Source: Gemmatimonadota bacterium (GTDB lineage Bacteria > Gemmatimonadota > Gemmatimonadetes > Gemmatimonadales > Gemmatimonadaceae). Taken from it: DNA of 64,000 bases. The stretch lies in NCBI GenBank assembly GCA_016712265.1, contig JADJRJ010000028.1, positions 1,488,001 to 1,552,000 of the forward strand, read 5' to 3'. Both the position numbers and the translations under genes were made by a program. Positions within the stretch are counted from its first letter, which is position 1. Each line of letters begins with the position of its first letter. Shown one piece after another: positions 11,242 through 20,033 of this stretch. The notes below the pieces were generated by a model. It made no database searches. It was not told the origin of the DNA and saw only the letters and a list, made by a program, of their open reading frames with translations.

Positions 11242-11850
11242 ATGCCGTCTCGACCGGATCGACTACACGTCGCGCTCGGAGTCCTGTTGGTGCTGGGGAT
11301 TGGTTTTCGCCTTGTTCGGCGCGACCCCGGGGCCGGTCCGGCCGCGGAGGTGTCGATGCGCACACAACGCGACGCGCCGCGAAGATCGCAAACGGTGGTT
11401 TCGCGGCGCGCGCCCACCGAGGGCATCGCGTCGGCGGCCCCGCGCCGCCGCCCCGCGGACACCCTCGCGGCGATGCGAGCGGAAGTGTCGGCACCGGGCA
11501 GCCTTCCCGCCGAGCGGGTGGTTCGTGACGCCGCGCGGGCGGGACAGCTTGCCCGGCCGCGCGTCGATCCGTCCGCCGCAAGTCTGGAGGAACTCACTCG
11601 CCTGCCCGGGATTGGGCCGGCCATGGCCCGCCGCATTGTGGAAGAGCGGGAAGCCCGTGGCAAGTTCGCCTCACTGGAGGACTTGCATCGCGTGCGGGGG
11701 ATCGGGCCGGCGATGTCGGCTCGCCTCGCGCCCTACGTGACGTTTGGGGACAACGGGCGTCCCTCCGTTGTGACTTCAGGCGCTGAAGGATCGGTCAGGA
11801 ATGGCGCTCGGAAGTCGCGGCGCGCCGTTCGTCGTCCGTCGTCAGACTGA
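11242..11850 (+). CDS. ComEA-like helix-hairpin-helix protein
   Basis: 202 aa from ATG 11242, which precedes an N-terminal membrane anchor (HVALGVLLVLGIGFRL). A long basic, disordered linker (about 25-110) follows, then two helix-hairpin-helix motifs: LEELTRLPGIGPAMARRIVEER and LEDLHRVRGIGPAMSARL. This tethered (HhH)2 arrangement is that of ComEA, the DNA receptor in natural transformation. The linker is rich in Arg, which is compatible with DNA binding. It lies directly upstream of type IV pilus ATPase genes, and the 3' end overlaps the upstream part of the pilB frame. Competence is an inference, since ComEC and ComF are not in the window and (HhH)2 proteins also serve in repair. Confidence 0.8.
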   Translation: MPSRPDRLHVALGVLLVLGIGFRLVRRDPGAGPAAEVSMRTQRDAPRRSQTVVSRRAPTEGIASAAPRRRPADTLAAMRAEVSAPGSLPAERVVRDAARAGQLARPRVDPSAASLEELTRLPGIGPAMARRIVEEREARGKFASLEDLHRVRGIGPAMSARLAPYVTFGDNGRPSVVTSGAEGSVRNGARKSRRAVRRPSSD

Positions 11851-11893
11851 CGCGCCTCCCATCCTCGCTCACCGCCGCCCTTCCGTCCCACGC

Positions 11894-13714
11894 ATGGCTC
11901 CGGTCGTTGCACCTCGCGAAAAGGTCGCAGATGCGCTGCTGCGGGATGGTGTCATCACCAAGGAGCAGTTCGAGCGCTCGCGCCAGGAATCGAAGCAGAG
12001 TTCTTGCACGCAGACGTATGCCCTGGTGAAGCTCGGGATCGTCCCCGAGGTGGAGCTGACGAAGTACCTCGCCCGCAGCTCACGCATGCCCGCGGTGGAC
12101 CTCTCGAAGTTCGAGGTCGACCCGCGCATCATCAAGCTGATCCCGGCCGAGCTGGCCACCAAGCACCTGGTCCTCCCGCTCAAGCGCGAGGGACGCACGC
12201 TGACGGTTGCCGTGGCCGATCCGACGAACCTGGGGATCCTCGAGGACCTCAAGTTCATCACGCGCTACGACATCTTCCCGGTCCTCGCCGGCGAATACAC
12301 GCTGCGCAACGTCATCGACAAGCAGTACGACCAGGGCGACGAGGGGATGAAAAACCTCCTCGACGAGGTCAGCGGCCTCGATGACATCGAGGTGGTCGAG
12401 GACAAGGAAGAGGATGTGTCCGCCGCCGCGCTGGCGGCCGCGGTGGACGACGCGCCGGTCGTCAAGCTGATCAATGCGATCCTGACGGACGCGGTGAAGC
12501 GGGGTGCCTCGGACATCCACTTCGAGTGCTTCGAGCACGAACTGCGCGTGCGGTACCGCATCGACGGGGCCCTGCAGGAAGTGATGAAGCCGCCCCTGAA
12601 GCTCAAGGCCGCCCTGATCTCGCGCTTCAAGATCATGGCCCAGCTCAATATTGCCGAACGCCGGGTTCCACAAGACGGGCGCATCAAGCTGAAGATCGGG
12701 AACAAGGTCATCGATTATCGCGTCTCGACGCTCCCGACCCTGTTCGGCGAAAAGGTCGTGCTCCGGATCCTCGACAAGGGGAACCTGACGCTGGACCTGG
12801 AGAAGTTCGGCATCGAGCCCAGCGCCGAAAAGGCGCTCATGGAAGCGATCATGAACCCGTACGGGATGGTGCTCGTCACCGGTCCCACGGGATCCGGCAA
12901 GACGACGACGCTGTATTCGGCCCTCTCGAAGATCAATAACATCGACGTCAACATCATGACGTCGGAGGACCCGGTCGAGTACAACCTGTTCGGGATCAAC
13001 CAGGTCCAGGTGCGCAACGAGATCGGGATGACGTTTGCGGCGGCGCTGAAGGCGTTCCTGCGCCAGGACCCGAACATCATCATGGTCGGTGAGATTCGAG
13101 ACCTGGAGACGGGTGGGATCGCCATCAAGGCCGCCCTGACGGGTCACCTGGTGTTGTCCACGCTGCACACCAACTCGGCGCCAGAAACGGTCACGCGTCT
13201 CATGGACATGGGGCTCGAGCCGTTCAACGTCGCCTCGGCGCTTAACCTGGTGCTCGCGCAGCGCCTCGTGCGGCGCATTTGCCCAAAGTGCCGAAAGAAG
13301 TACACCCCGGATGATATCGAGTTGGGTGGCGCGAAGGTCTCCCCGGACACCCGGCTCGGTGACCTCCGCTTTACCGAAACGGCGCTGCAGGACGCCAAGT
13401 CCCGCGCCATGCCGGACGCCTTGCCGCACCTGGAACACCTCTCGATCGACACGCGCATCGGCGAACTCCCGTTCTTCAAGGGACGTGGGTGTGATGACTG
13501 TGCCGGCACGGGCCTCAAGGGGCGGCAGGGGTTGTATGAGGTGATGGCCATGACCCCGGAGTTGCGGCGCTGCATCCTCATGAACGTGGGCGCGCAAGAG
13601 ATCAAGGATGCGGCCATCAGTGAGGGAATGCTGACCCTCCGCATGGACGGCTGGCTGAAGGTGCTCAAGGGTGTCACCACGCTGGAGCAGGTGATTCGGG
13701 AAACGGCGGCGTAA
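11894..13714 (+). CDS. pilB: Type IV pilus extension ATPase PilB (GspE family)
   Basis: Cytoplasmic hexameric ATPase that powers pilin polymerisation. 606 aa from ATG 11894. The N-terminal MshEN-type domain spans about residues 1-150 (DALLRDGVITKEQFERS). The ATPase core has Walker A GPTGSGKTTTL (about 330-340), an Asp box (NIMTSEDPVEY), Walker B IIMVGEIRDLETGG (about 395-408) and the His box (GHLVLSTLHTN). A four-cysteine zinc site typical of PilB/GspE is present (CPKC near 460 and CDDC near 540), here with a roughly 60-residue insertion between the pairs. It heads a pilB-pilT-pilC run in the order usual for type IV pili. No pilins are in the window. Confidence 0.95.
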   Translation: MAPVVAPREKVADALLRDGVITKEQFERSRQESKQSSCTQTYALVKLGIVPEVELTKYLARSSRMPAVDLSKFEVDPRIIKLIPAELATKHLVLPLKREGRTLTVAVADPTNLGILEDLKFITRYDIFPVLAGEYTLRNVIDKQYDQGDEGMKNLLDEVSGLDDIEVVEDKEEDVSAAALAAAVDDAPVVKLINAILTDAVKRGASDIHFECFEHELRVRYRIDGALQEVMKPPLKLKAALISRFKIMAQLNIAERRVPQDGRIKLKIGNKVIDYRVSTLPTLFGEKVVLRILDKGNLTLDLEKFGIEPSAEKALMEAIMNPYGMVLVTGPTGSGKTTTLYSALSKINNIDVNIMTSEDPVEYNLFGINQVQVRNEIGMTFAAALKAFLRQDPNIIMVGEIRDLETGGIAIKAALTGHLVLSTLHTNSAPETVTRLMDMGLEPFNVASALNLVLAQRLVRRICPKCRKKYTPDDIELGGAKVSPDTRLGDLRFTETALQDAKSRAMPDALPHLEHLSIDTRIGELPFFKGRGCDDCAGTGLKGRQGLYEVMAMTPELRRCILMNVGAQEIKDAAISEGMLTLRMDGWLKVLKGVTTLEQVIRETAA

Positions 13715-13948
13715 GGGCGAGACGGCAGACGACGCATCCGATCGGCCGAACGGCGTGCGACGTGGCGCAGTGATGCAGGTCACAGCCGTGACTGCGCGCT
13801 CGAACTGGACGTCAAATGGATGGTCAACGGGCCCGAGAGGGCCGGGGAGCGGCACGATGGTCGCGAGTAAACGAACCACAACCACAGGCACGAGCGGGCG
13901 CACGGCAACGGACTGCCGTCTGCCGTCTGCCCTCTGCCGTCTCCTCAC
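13715..13948. other. pilB-pilT spacer bounded by inverted GACGGCAG repeats
   Basis: 234 bp with no credible gene. Just after the pilB stop lies AGACGGCAGAC (13720-13730). Just before pilT lies its exact inverse GTCTGCCGTCT (13918-13928), inside a short tandem of 7-bp units CTGCCGT/CTGCCCT (13913-13942). The same heptamer tandem recurs at 39341-39370. The two ends could pair to loop out about 190 nt of mRNA, or they may be remnants of a small mobile repeat. Confidence 0.6.
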
Positions 13949-15106
13949 ATGACCAAGCCAAACGCGGCCCCGGCCGTCAATCTCCGCGCGCTGCTCGAGG
14001 AAGTGATCGAGCGCGACGCGTCCGACTTGCACATCACGGCCGGTGAGCGCGCCAAGCTTCGCATTGACGGCGCCATCGTGAACTCCAATATCGAGTTCGT
14101 CCTCTCGCCCAAAGACACGCTGCAGCTGGCGTATTCCGTGTTGACGGAAAACCAGAAAAAGCGCTTCGAGATGGAGGACGAGCTGGATTTCTCGTTCGGC
14201 ATCCAGAACCTCGCCCGGTTCCGCGGCAACTGCTTCAAGCAGCGCGGGTGCGTGTCGATGGTCATCCGGCAGATTCCGTTCAACGTGCGCACCTTCACGG
14301 ACCTGGGGTTGCCCGCCGTGATCGCGCGGATGTCCGAGAAGCCGCGCGGCCTCGTGCTCGTGACCGGTCCCACCGGGTCCGGCAAGTCCACCACCCTCGC
14401 GGCGATGATCGACAAGATCAATCGCGAGCGGCAGGGCCACATCATCACGGTGGAAGACCCGATCGAGTTCATCCACCGCCACCAGGGCTGCATCGTCAAC
14501 CAGCGCGAGGTCGGGACCGACACCAAGACCTTCGCCAATGCCCTGAAGTACGCGCTGCGCGAAGACCCCGACGTGATCCTCATCGGCGAAATGCGGGACC
14601 TGGAGACCATCCAGGCGGCCCTCACCATCGCCGAGACGGGCCACCTCGTCTTTGCGACGCTGCACACCAACTCGGCCGCCGAGGCCATCAACCGGATCAT
14701 CGACGTCTTTCCGAGCCACCAGCAATCGCAGGTGCGCGCGCAGCTCGCCTTTGTGCTGGAAGGCATCGTGACGCAGACGCTGTTACCCCGGGCCCGCGGT
14801 CGCGGCCGGGTGCTCGCCGCGGAGATCCTCGTGATCAACGCCGCCATCCGCGCCCTCATTCGTGACGACAAGATCCACCAGATCTACTCGTCCATGCAGT
14901 CGGGCAAGAAGTTCGGCATGCAAACGATGAACGATGCGCTCTACCAGCTGTACGTCGCACGCGAGGTGTCGGAGGAGGAGTGTCTCCGCACGTCGAGCGA
15001 CCCGACCGAGTTCCTTCGCATGATCGGCCGCGCCCAGGTCGATGATGACGGCGACAAATCCTCCCGTGCGACGCCGCGACCGGCGGCCGCGGCGGGACGT
15101 CGCTGA
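13949..15106 (+). CDS. pilT: Type IV pilus retraction ATPase PilT
   Basis: 385 aa. Hexameric ATPase that depolymerises pili for twitching and DNA uptake. It starts MTKPNAAPAVNLRALLEEV and has the PilT N-terminal PAS-like fold (ASDLHITAGERAKLRIDG), Walker A GPTGSGKSTTLA (about 138-149), an Asp box (HIITVEDPIEF), Walker B PDVILIGEMRDLET, the His box (GHLVFATLHTNSAAEAINRIIDVFP) and the PilT-specific AIRALIRDDKIHQIYSSMQSG motif. The C-terminus has a short polar tail (DDDGDKSSRATPRP). It is followed after 29 bp by pilC. Confidence 0.95.
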   Translation: MTKPNAAPAVNLRALLEEVIERDASDLHITAGERAKLRIDGAIVNSNIEFVLSPKDTLQLAYSVLTENQKKRFEMEDELDFSFGIQNLARFRGNCFKQRGCVSMVIRQIPFNVRTFTDLGLPAVIARMSEKPRGLVLVTGPTGSGKSTTLAAMIDKINRERQGHIITVEDPIEFIHRHQGCIVNQREVGTDTKTFANALKYALREDPDVILIGEMRDLETIQAALTIAETGHLVFATLHTNSAAEAINRIIDVFPSHQQSQVRAQLAFVLEGIVTQTLLPRARGRGRVLAAEILVINAAIRALIRDDKIHQIYSSMQSGKKFGMQTMNDALYQLYVAREVSEEECLRTSSDPTEFLRMIGRAQVDDDGDKSSRATPRPAAAAGRR

Positions 15107-15135
15107 GTTTCCCCTTTCCGTAGCACAGGACCGTC

Positions 15136-16329
15136 ATGGCCACGTTTACCTATACCGCCCGAGCCTCCAACGGGGACCTGAAGACGGCGACGATCGAGGC
15201 CTCCAGTCGGGAGGACGTCGTCGCGCAGCTGCGGCGACAGCGTCTCTCCGTCGTCAAGGTCGACGAGAACGCCAAGCCGAAGAAGGCCCGCGGATCCGTC
15301 GGGATGCGCGACATCGTCATCTTCACGCGGCAGTTCTCGACGATGATCAACGCCGGCCTGCCGCTCGTGCAGGCCCTCGACATCCTCGCCAAGCAGACCG
15401 AGAACAAGGTGCTGTCCGAGGTGACCCGCGCCGTCGTGTTTGACGTCGAGTCCGGACACACCGTCGCCGACGCGCTCTCCAAGCACCCGAACGCGTTCAG
15501 CGAGCTCTACGTGAACATGGTGGCCGCCGGCGAGGCCGGCGGTATTCTGGACACCATCCTGATGCGCCTTGCGACGTTCATGGAGAAGAACGACGCGCTC
15601 GTCCGCAAGGTGAAGGGGGCAATGATCTACCCCGGCGTCATCATGTCCGTCGCCGGACTCGCGATCGTGGTGCTGCTGATCTTCGTCATCCCCGTGTTCG
15701 AAAGCATGTTCGCCTCCGTGGGCATGGCCCTGCCGATGCCCACGCGCGTGGTCATCGGGATGTCGAAGTTCCTCAAGGGGTACTGGTGGGCCGTGGGCGG
15801 TGGCCTGGCCGCCGGGGCGTTCCTGCTCAAGAAATACTACGCCACGCCGGGGGGACACCTCACGATTGACCGCCTCATGCTCCGCATGCCCGTCTTGGGC
15901 GACGTGCTCCGCAAGTCCGCGGTGTCCCGCTTTACCCGGACGCTGGGCACGCTGATCTCCTCGGGCGTCAGCATTCTCGACGGCCTGGAGATTACCGCGA
16001 AGACCGCCGGCAATCGCGTCATCCAGGATGCGATCATGGCGTCGCGTGCCTCGATCGCCGGTGGTGACACGATCGCCGCACCTCTACAGAAGTCTGCCGT
16101 CTTCCCGCCCATGGTGATCAGCATGATCGCCGTCGGTGAGCAAACCGGTGGCCTGGACGAAATGCTCTCGAAGATCGCCGACTTCTACGACGAAGAAGTG
16201 GACGCGGCGGTGAGTGGACTGCTCTCCCTCCTCGAACCGATCATGATCGTTTTCCTCGGCGTCGTCGTCGGCGGCATGGTCGTCGCGATGTATCTGCCGA
16301 TCTTCGACATGATCAACGCGGTGCAGTAA
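15136..16329 (+). CDS. pilC: Type IV pilus inner-membrane platform protein PilC (GspF family)
   Basis: 397 aa. Polytopic platform protein that couples PilB and PilT rotation to pilin insertion or extraction. Two copies of the T2SSF domain are visible. The first begins IFTRQFSTMINAGLPLVQALDIL and ends in VAGLAIVVLLIFVIPVF. The second begins RFTRTLGTLISSGVSILDGLEIT and ends in IMIVFLGVVVGGMVVAMYLPIF. An N-terminal YTARASNGDLKTATIEA segment is typical. It is last in the pilB-pilT-pilC run and is followed 17 bp later by a strong hairpin. Confidence 0.95.
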   Translation: MATFTYTARASNGDLKTATIEASSREDVVAQLRRQRLSVVKVDENAKPKKARGSVGMRDIVIFTRQFSTMINAGLPLVQALDILAKQTENKVLSEVTRAVVFDVESGHTVADALSKHPNAFSELYVNMVAAGEAGGILDTILMRLATFMEKNDALVRKVKGAMIYPGVIMSVAGLAIVVLLIFVIPVFESMFASVGMALPMPTRVVIGMSKFLKGYWWAVGGGLAAGAFLLKKYYATPGGHLTIDRLMLRMPVLGDVLRKSAVSRFTRTLGTLISSGVSILDGLEITAKTAGNRVIQDAIMASRASIAGGDTIAAPLQKSAVFPPMVISMIAVGEQTGGLDEMLSKIADFYDEEVDAAVSGLLSLLEPIMIVFLGVVVGGMVVAMYLPIFDMINAVQ

Positions 16330-16346
16330 CGCCAGCATCCGGCGGC

Positions 16347-16387
16347 CACGGGGGGCGATGCGGCAAGGAGCCGCGTCGCCCCCCGTG
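16347..16387 (+). terminator. Strong hairpin after pilC
   Basis: CACGGGGGGCGA at 16347 pairs perfectly with TCGCCCCCCGTG ending at 16387, and the inner GCGGC/GCCGC pair extends the stem. The only downstream T-rich stretch is TGTCGTTGTGG, so this is a strong stem with a poor U tract. It sits 17 bp after pilC and is the likely end of the pil transcript. Confidence 0.7.
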
Positions 16388-16565
16388 TCGTTGTGGCCGG
16401 CCCGCTCGCTGGACACCGCGCCTCCCTCACGGCCCCGCGCTGTATCGTCACGCTGCAGTCCACCGTGCGTTGCCGCCGCGATGGTCTCGCGTCTTCTTCA
16501 CGGAAGCCGCAACGCACCGCGGCGCAGGATCAGCCTCCCTTTCGCCTTCGTGCTGGGGACGGCGC

Positions 16566-16606
16566 AAACGCCTCCCGGGGTCACTCCCGGGGGCGTTTTT
16601 GCGTCC
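16566..16606 (+). terminator. Rho-independent terminator-like hairpin
   Basis: AAACGCCTCCCGGGG, a short loop, then CTCCCGGGGGCGTTTTT. The stem is GC-rich and ends directly in five Ts. It lies 237 bp after pilC and about 125 bp before the YciI gene, with no gene recognised between 16388 and 16565. Either it is a second terminator for the pil operon or it ends a short untranslated transcript. Confidence 0.7.
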
Positions 16607-16730
16607 CGGGGGTAAACGGCACGGTTTCGGACGCGCGATCCACCATCCCGCAAAGCAGACTGCCGCCCGGACGCTCGGGGCTGCAGATTCCGCCCGCGTC
16701 AGGTTCGACTCGCCCCTCTCCGCCCTCCCC

Positions 16731-17033
16731 GTGTACTTTCTTCTTTTCTACGAAGCCGACGCAGAGTACGCCGTCAAGCGTGCGCCGCACCGTCCCGCGC
16801 ATCTCGACCTTGTGCGGGCCGCCCATGCGCGGGGCGAACTGGTGCAGGCCGGGGCGTTTGCTGACCCGGTTGATGGGTCGGTCCTGGTGTTCAAGGGCGA
16901 TTCACCCGAGGTCGCCATCTCGTTCGCCAGGCAGGATCCCTTCGTCACCGAGGGAATCGTCACGCGCTGGTTCGTTCGGCAGTGGACCACGGTTGTGGGC
17001 CCCGATGCCACTGTTCCCACCATTGGAGTGTAG
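16731..17033 (+). CDS. YciI-family small protein
   Basis: 100 aa from a GTG at 16731, where the YCII fold begins (VYFLLFYEADAEYAVKRAPHRPAHLD). The open frame continues upstream, but the extra N-terminus runs through the terminator hairpin and is not family-like. The domain continues through the conserved Gly and Asp stretch (LVQAGAFADPVDGSVLVFKGDS, broken here by length) to RQDPFVTEGIVTRWFVRQWTTVVG. The His-Asp pair (RPAHLD) matches the proposed active site of YciI. The biochemical role of these dimeric alpha-beta barrels is mostly unknown. It ends 5 bp before the aminotransferase ATG, so the two are probably co-transcribed. Confidence 0.82.
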   Translation: MYFLLFYEADAEYAVKRAPHRPAHLDLVRAAHARGELVQAGAFADPVDGSVLVFKGDSPEVAISFARQDPFVTEGIVTRWFVRQWTTVVGPDATVPTIGV

Positions 17034-17038
17034 CCGCC

Positions 17039-17965
17039 ATGTCCCAATTGACTGCCACCGAGTGGATCTGGCGTGACGGGGCCTTCGTGCCGTGGGCCGA
17101 CTGCAACATCCACCTCCTGTCGCATTCCGTGCAGTATGGCTCGGCGATCTTCGAGGGGGTCCGGTGTTACTCCACCCCGAAGGGCCCAGCCATCTTCCGG
17201 CTGCGGGAACACATGGAGCGCCTGCTCGGCAGCGCGAAGGTGTATCGCTTCGAGATGAAGTACTCCCTCGATGACCTCGTGCAGGCGGCGCGTTCGGTGG
17301 TCGTGAAGAACAACATGGAAGCGTGTTACCTGCGGCCGATGGTGCTGCGTGGATACGGCGCCTCTAGCATGGTGCCTTTTGCCTCACCGGTTGAGGTGTT
17401 CATTCCCTGCTGGCCCTATGGGGCCTACCTTGGCGACGGCGCGCACGAAAACGGCGTGGATGCGTGCATTTCCTCGTGGATGCGCGTAGCCCCCAACACC
17501 ATTCCCACGATGGCCAAGATCGCGGGCAACTACCTCTCGGGGATGTTGATCAAGATGCAGGCTCTCGCCGATGGGTATGCCGAGGCGATCGCGATGGGGC
17601 CGGATGGCAAGCTCTCGGAGAGCTCGGGCGCCAACACCTTCCTCGTGAAGAACGGAGCCATCTACACCGCGCCGGTGGATGCCTCCATCCTGCCGGGCAT
17701 CACGCGTGATTGCGTGATGAGCCTGGCGAAGGACCTCGGGATCCCGGTGCATGAGCGCGATTTGCTTCGCGAGTCGGTCTACCTCGCCGATGAGGTCTTC
17801 TTCTGCGGGACGGCGGTGGAGATCACCCCCGTGCGCAGCGTCGACCGTATCCCGGTGGGCACCGGGAAGCCGGGGCCGGTGACGCAGGCGCTCCAGCAAC
17901 GGTTCAACGACACGACCTCGGGCCGCATCCCCGACGAACACGGCTGGCTGACCTTCGCACGGTGA
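17039..17965 (+). CDS. ilvE: Branched-chain amino acid aminotransferase
   Basis: 308 aa, fold-type IV PLP enzyme that transaminates Leu, Ile and Val with 2-oxoglutarate. The start is ATG 17039, directly before the family N-terminus (WIWRDGAFVPWADCNIHLLSHSVQYG). Other motifs are the substrate-loop FEGVRCY, the PLP lysine K160 in IPTMAKIAGNYLSG, the EAIAMGPDGKLSESSGAN phosphate-binding region, and LADEVFFCGTAVEITPV near the C-terminus. The length equals that of E. coli IlvE. The GIRAYxTxxGxA-type entrance loop (GVRCYSTPKGPAIF) supports IlvE rather than D-amino acid aminotransferase or ADC lyase. Confidence 0.93.
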   Translation: MSQLTATEWIWRDGAFVPWADCNIHLLSHSVQYGSAIFEGVRCYSTPKGPAIFRLREHMERLLGSAKVYRFEMKYSLDDLVQAARSVVVKNNMEACYLRPMVLRGYGASSMVPFASPVEVFIPCWPYGAYLGDGAHENGVDACISSWMRVAPNTIPTMAKIAGNYLSGMLIKMQALADGYAEAIAMGPDGKLSESSGANTFLVKNGAIYTAPVDASILPGITRDCVMSLAKDLGIPVHERDLLRESVYLADEVFFCGTAVEITPVRSVDRIPVGTGKPGPVTQALQQRFNDTTSGRIPDEHGWLTFAR

Positions 17966-18071
17966 GCGACGATCTGGACGGCCCGGCATGTCACCATGCC
18001 GGTCCATCCCAGTGACGTGGCTTGGTGCGCATGGGCGTGGCATCGTGGCCCCTCAGTCTCCGGAGCCCTGG

Positions 18072-19196
18072 ATGCACCGCGTCATGCGCCTCGCCTTCGT
18101 GATGGTCGTCCTGGCTGCCTCGCCGGCCGGGGCGCAGGTGCGCCAGCTCGAGGGGATCCCCCGCGTTCATCCCGAGCCGTTCTCGCAGGTCCGCGGTGCA
18201 CGGGAGCTCGCGGACGGGCGTCTCATGGTCTCCGATTACATCGAGCAGCGAGTGGTTGCCCTCGACTTCGCGTCCGGGACCGCGACGTCGCTCTTCCCGC
18301 GCGGCGGGGGGCCGGGCGAGATACGCCTGCCGACGCGGCTTGTCGCCATGCCGGGGGACAGCACGCTCGTGGTCGACCTGGGTAATCAACGGCTGTTGGT
18401 GGTTGGTCCAACGGGGCGAAGCATGCGGACGATCCCGGGGGACATCCCGGGCGTACTGGGGGTGAACGGTATCGACGCGCAGGGCGCGCTGTATTACACG
18501 ATCCCCGGCTGGGCGGCCAGGGTCCCTCTGGCCGGCGACACCGTGGAGGTCGTGCGCGCACCGCGGGGTGGGGCGGCCGTTGCCCTTGCCCGCATCCAGG
18601 GCGATCGCATGCGCCCGGACATCCGGGCTCCGTCGATGACGCCACGCATTCCGACAGTAGGGTATGCGGCTCGGGACGCATGGTGGGTGGGCTCGGACGG
18701 TCGGGTGCGCGTCCTGCGTGCCGATACCTACGCCCTCGAGATCCGTGCACCCGGCGGCCCCAGCCGCACCGGGCCCTCACATGCATGGGTGACCTCGGTG
18801 GTGACCGCTGCCGATCGGCGGCGCTACGTGGAGGACTTCCTGGCGTCCAGTCCGACGAGCGGTCGCGGGGAGAACGGCGGCATGGGGCTCACCCCGAAGC
18901 CGACAGAGGCGGAGATCCAGGCCCTGGTCGCGGGAACCCATTTTGCCGAACGTTTTCCGATGTTCGAGGCGGGTGCTGTTCATCTCGCGCCCGGTGATCG
19001 AGTGTGGGTCGGGCGCCCGGCGCGCCCATCGGGTGCGCGGCGCTACGACATCCTGGATGACAAGGGGACACGGGTCGGCTCCTTCGAACTCAAGCCAGGC
19101 CGTCGCGTGGTCGCGATCAGTCGCCAATGGGTGTACCTCGTGTTGACCGATGACGACGGGGTGGAACAGGTGGAGCGATACGCGCGCCCGCTGTGA
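18072..19196 (+). CDS. Secreted 6-bladed beta-propeller protein (paralog 1)
   Basis: 374 aa from ATG 18072, giving a clear signal peptide (MHRVMRLAFVMVVLAASPAGAQ). The mature part is built of strand-turn-strand blades, with RELADGRLMVSDYIEQRVVALD and the hallmark GxGPGE turn (RGGGPGEIRLPTRLVAMPGDS). This corresponds to the NHL/TolB-like '6-bladed beta-propeller' family that is greatly expanded in Gemmatimonadota and Bacteroidota. Three paralogs lie at 48912, 50018 and 55720. No cysteine pairs are evident. Function is unknown; family members are periplasmic or surface proteins. The tail (about residues 240-300, TAADRRRYVEDFLAS) is a helical insertion seen in paralogs too. Confidence 0.8.
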   Translation: MHRVMRLAFVMVVLAASPAGAQVRQLEGIPRVHPEPFSQVRGARELADGRLMVSDYIEQRVVALDFASGTATSLFPRGGGPGEIRLPTRLVAMPGDSTLVVDLGNQRLLVVGPTGRSMRTIPGDIPGVLGVNGIDAQGALYYTIPGWAARVPLAGDTVEVVRAPRGGAAVALARIQGDRMRPDIRAPSMTPRIPTVGYAARDAWWVGSDGRVRVLRADTYALEIRAPGGPSRTGPSHAWVTSVVTAADRRRYVEDFLASSPTSGRGENGGMGLTPKPTEAEIQALVAGTHFAERFPMFEAGAVHLAPGDRVWVGRPARPSGARRYDILDDKGTRVGSFELKPGRRVVAISRQWVYLVLTDDDGVEQVERYARPL

Positions 19197-19252
19197 GCGG
19201 TCGTGGGGCGCGTTTCGGCGTGATAGCTTGCGCGCACCCCTAACCCACGCCC

Positions 19253-20014
19253 GTGAAACACGCCATCACGCGCGCCGTGTCGCGCCGCATCGTTGCCTGC
19301 GAGCTCACGCACGTCGCGCGCACCACGATCGACCTCGAGGTCGCCCGGAGACAGCATGCGGCCTACGAAGGGGCGCTTCGTTCTTGCGGCGTGGAGGTCC
19401 ACCAGCTCCCAGAGGTACCGGACCTGGCCGATTCGGTCTTCGTTGAGGATACCGCCATCGTCCTCGACGACCTCGCTGTCATGATGCGTCCCGGGGCGGC
19501 GTCCCGGCGTCCCGAAGTCGCCAGCGTGCGCGCTGCCCTGGCGTCCTACCGCGAGATCCTGGACCTTGTCGGCCCGGGGACCATGGACGGCGGCGATGTG
19601 CTGACTCTCGGCAAGACCCTGTGGGTCGGGATCAGCTCGCGCACCACGATGGATGCCGTGCGTGAACTCGCCGCCCTCGTGACGCCACGCGGGTATCGCG
19701 TCGAGGCGACCGCCGTGCGGGGCGCGCTGCACCTCAAGACGGCGGTCACGCAGGTTGGCCCGGATCTACTGGCCGTCAATCCGGAGTGGATCGATGTCGC
19801 GACCTTTCCTGGGTATCGGCAGGTCACCGTGGACCCCAGCGAGCCCTTTGCGGCCAACGCCGTCCTGCTGAATGGGCGCGTGATTCACTCGACCCAGTTC
19901 CCCCGCACGCAGGAACTCCTGCGTGCGGGGGGCGTGGACGTCGTGGGAGTGGATGCCAGCGAGCTGGCCAAGGCCGAGGGTGGGGTGACGTGCTGCTCGT
20001 TGTTGGTGAGCTGA
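19253..20014 (+). CDS. Dimethylarginine dimethylaminohydrolase / arginine deiminase-type hydrolase
   Basis: 253 aa, pentein-fold amidinotransferase superfamily. DDAH hydrolyses methylated arginine to citrulline and an amine. Catalytic elements are in place: the acidic pair in DSVFVEDTAIV (about 61-70), GTMDGGDVL (109-117), His160 in GALHLKTAV, and the nucleophile Cys247 in EGGVTCCSLLV. The length fits DDAH (about 255 aa) rather than arginine deiminase (about 410 aa). The start (GTG at 19253) precedes KHAITRAVSRRIVACELTH, normal for the family. Substrate could be dimethylarginine or another guanidino compound. It stands alone, converging on the cytochrome gene. Confidence 0.87.
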   Translation: MKHAITRAVSRRIVACELTHVARTTIDLEVARRQHAAYEGALRSCGVEVHQLPEVPDLADSVFVEDTAIVLDDLAVMMRPGAASRRPEVASVRAALASYREILDLVGPGTMDGGDVLTLGKTLWVGISSRTTMDAVRELAALVTPRGYRVEATAVRGALHLKTAVTQVGPDLLAVNPEWIDVATFPGYRQVTVDPSEPFAANAVLLNGRVIHSTQFPRTQELLRAGGVDVVGVDASELAKAEGGVTCCSLLVS

Positions 20015-20033
20015 CGCGCCTCCCGTCGACGAC

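Noticed and set aside
13913..13942. CRISPR-like short repeat
   Set aside because: The repeat unit is 7 bp with no spacers and no cas genes nearby.
12080..14725. 881-codon open frame on the minus strand across pilB and pilT
   Set aside because: It is antisense to two unmistakable ATPase genes, with a Val/Asp/His/Arg-heavy composition typical of a GC-rich shadow frame.
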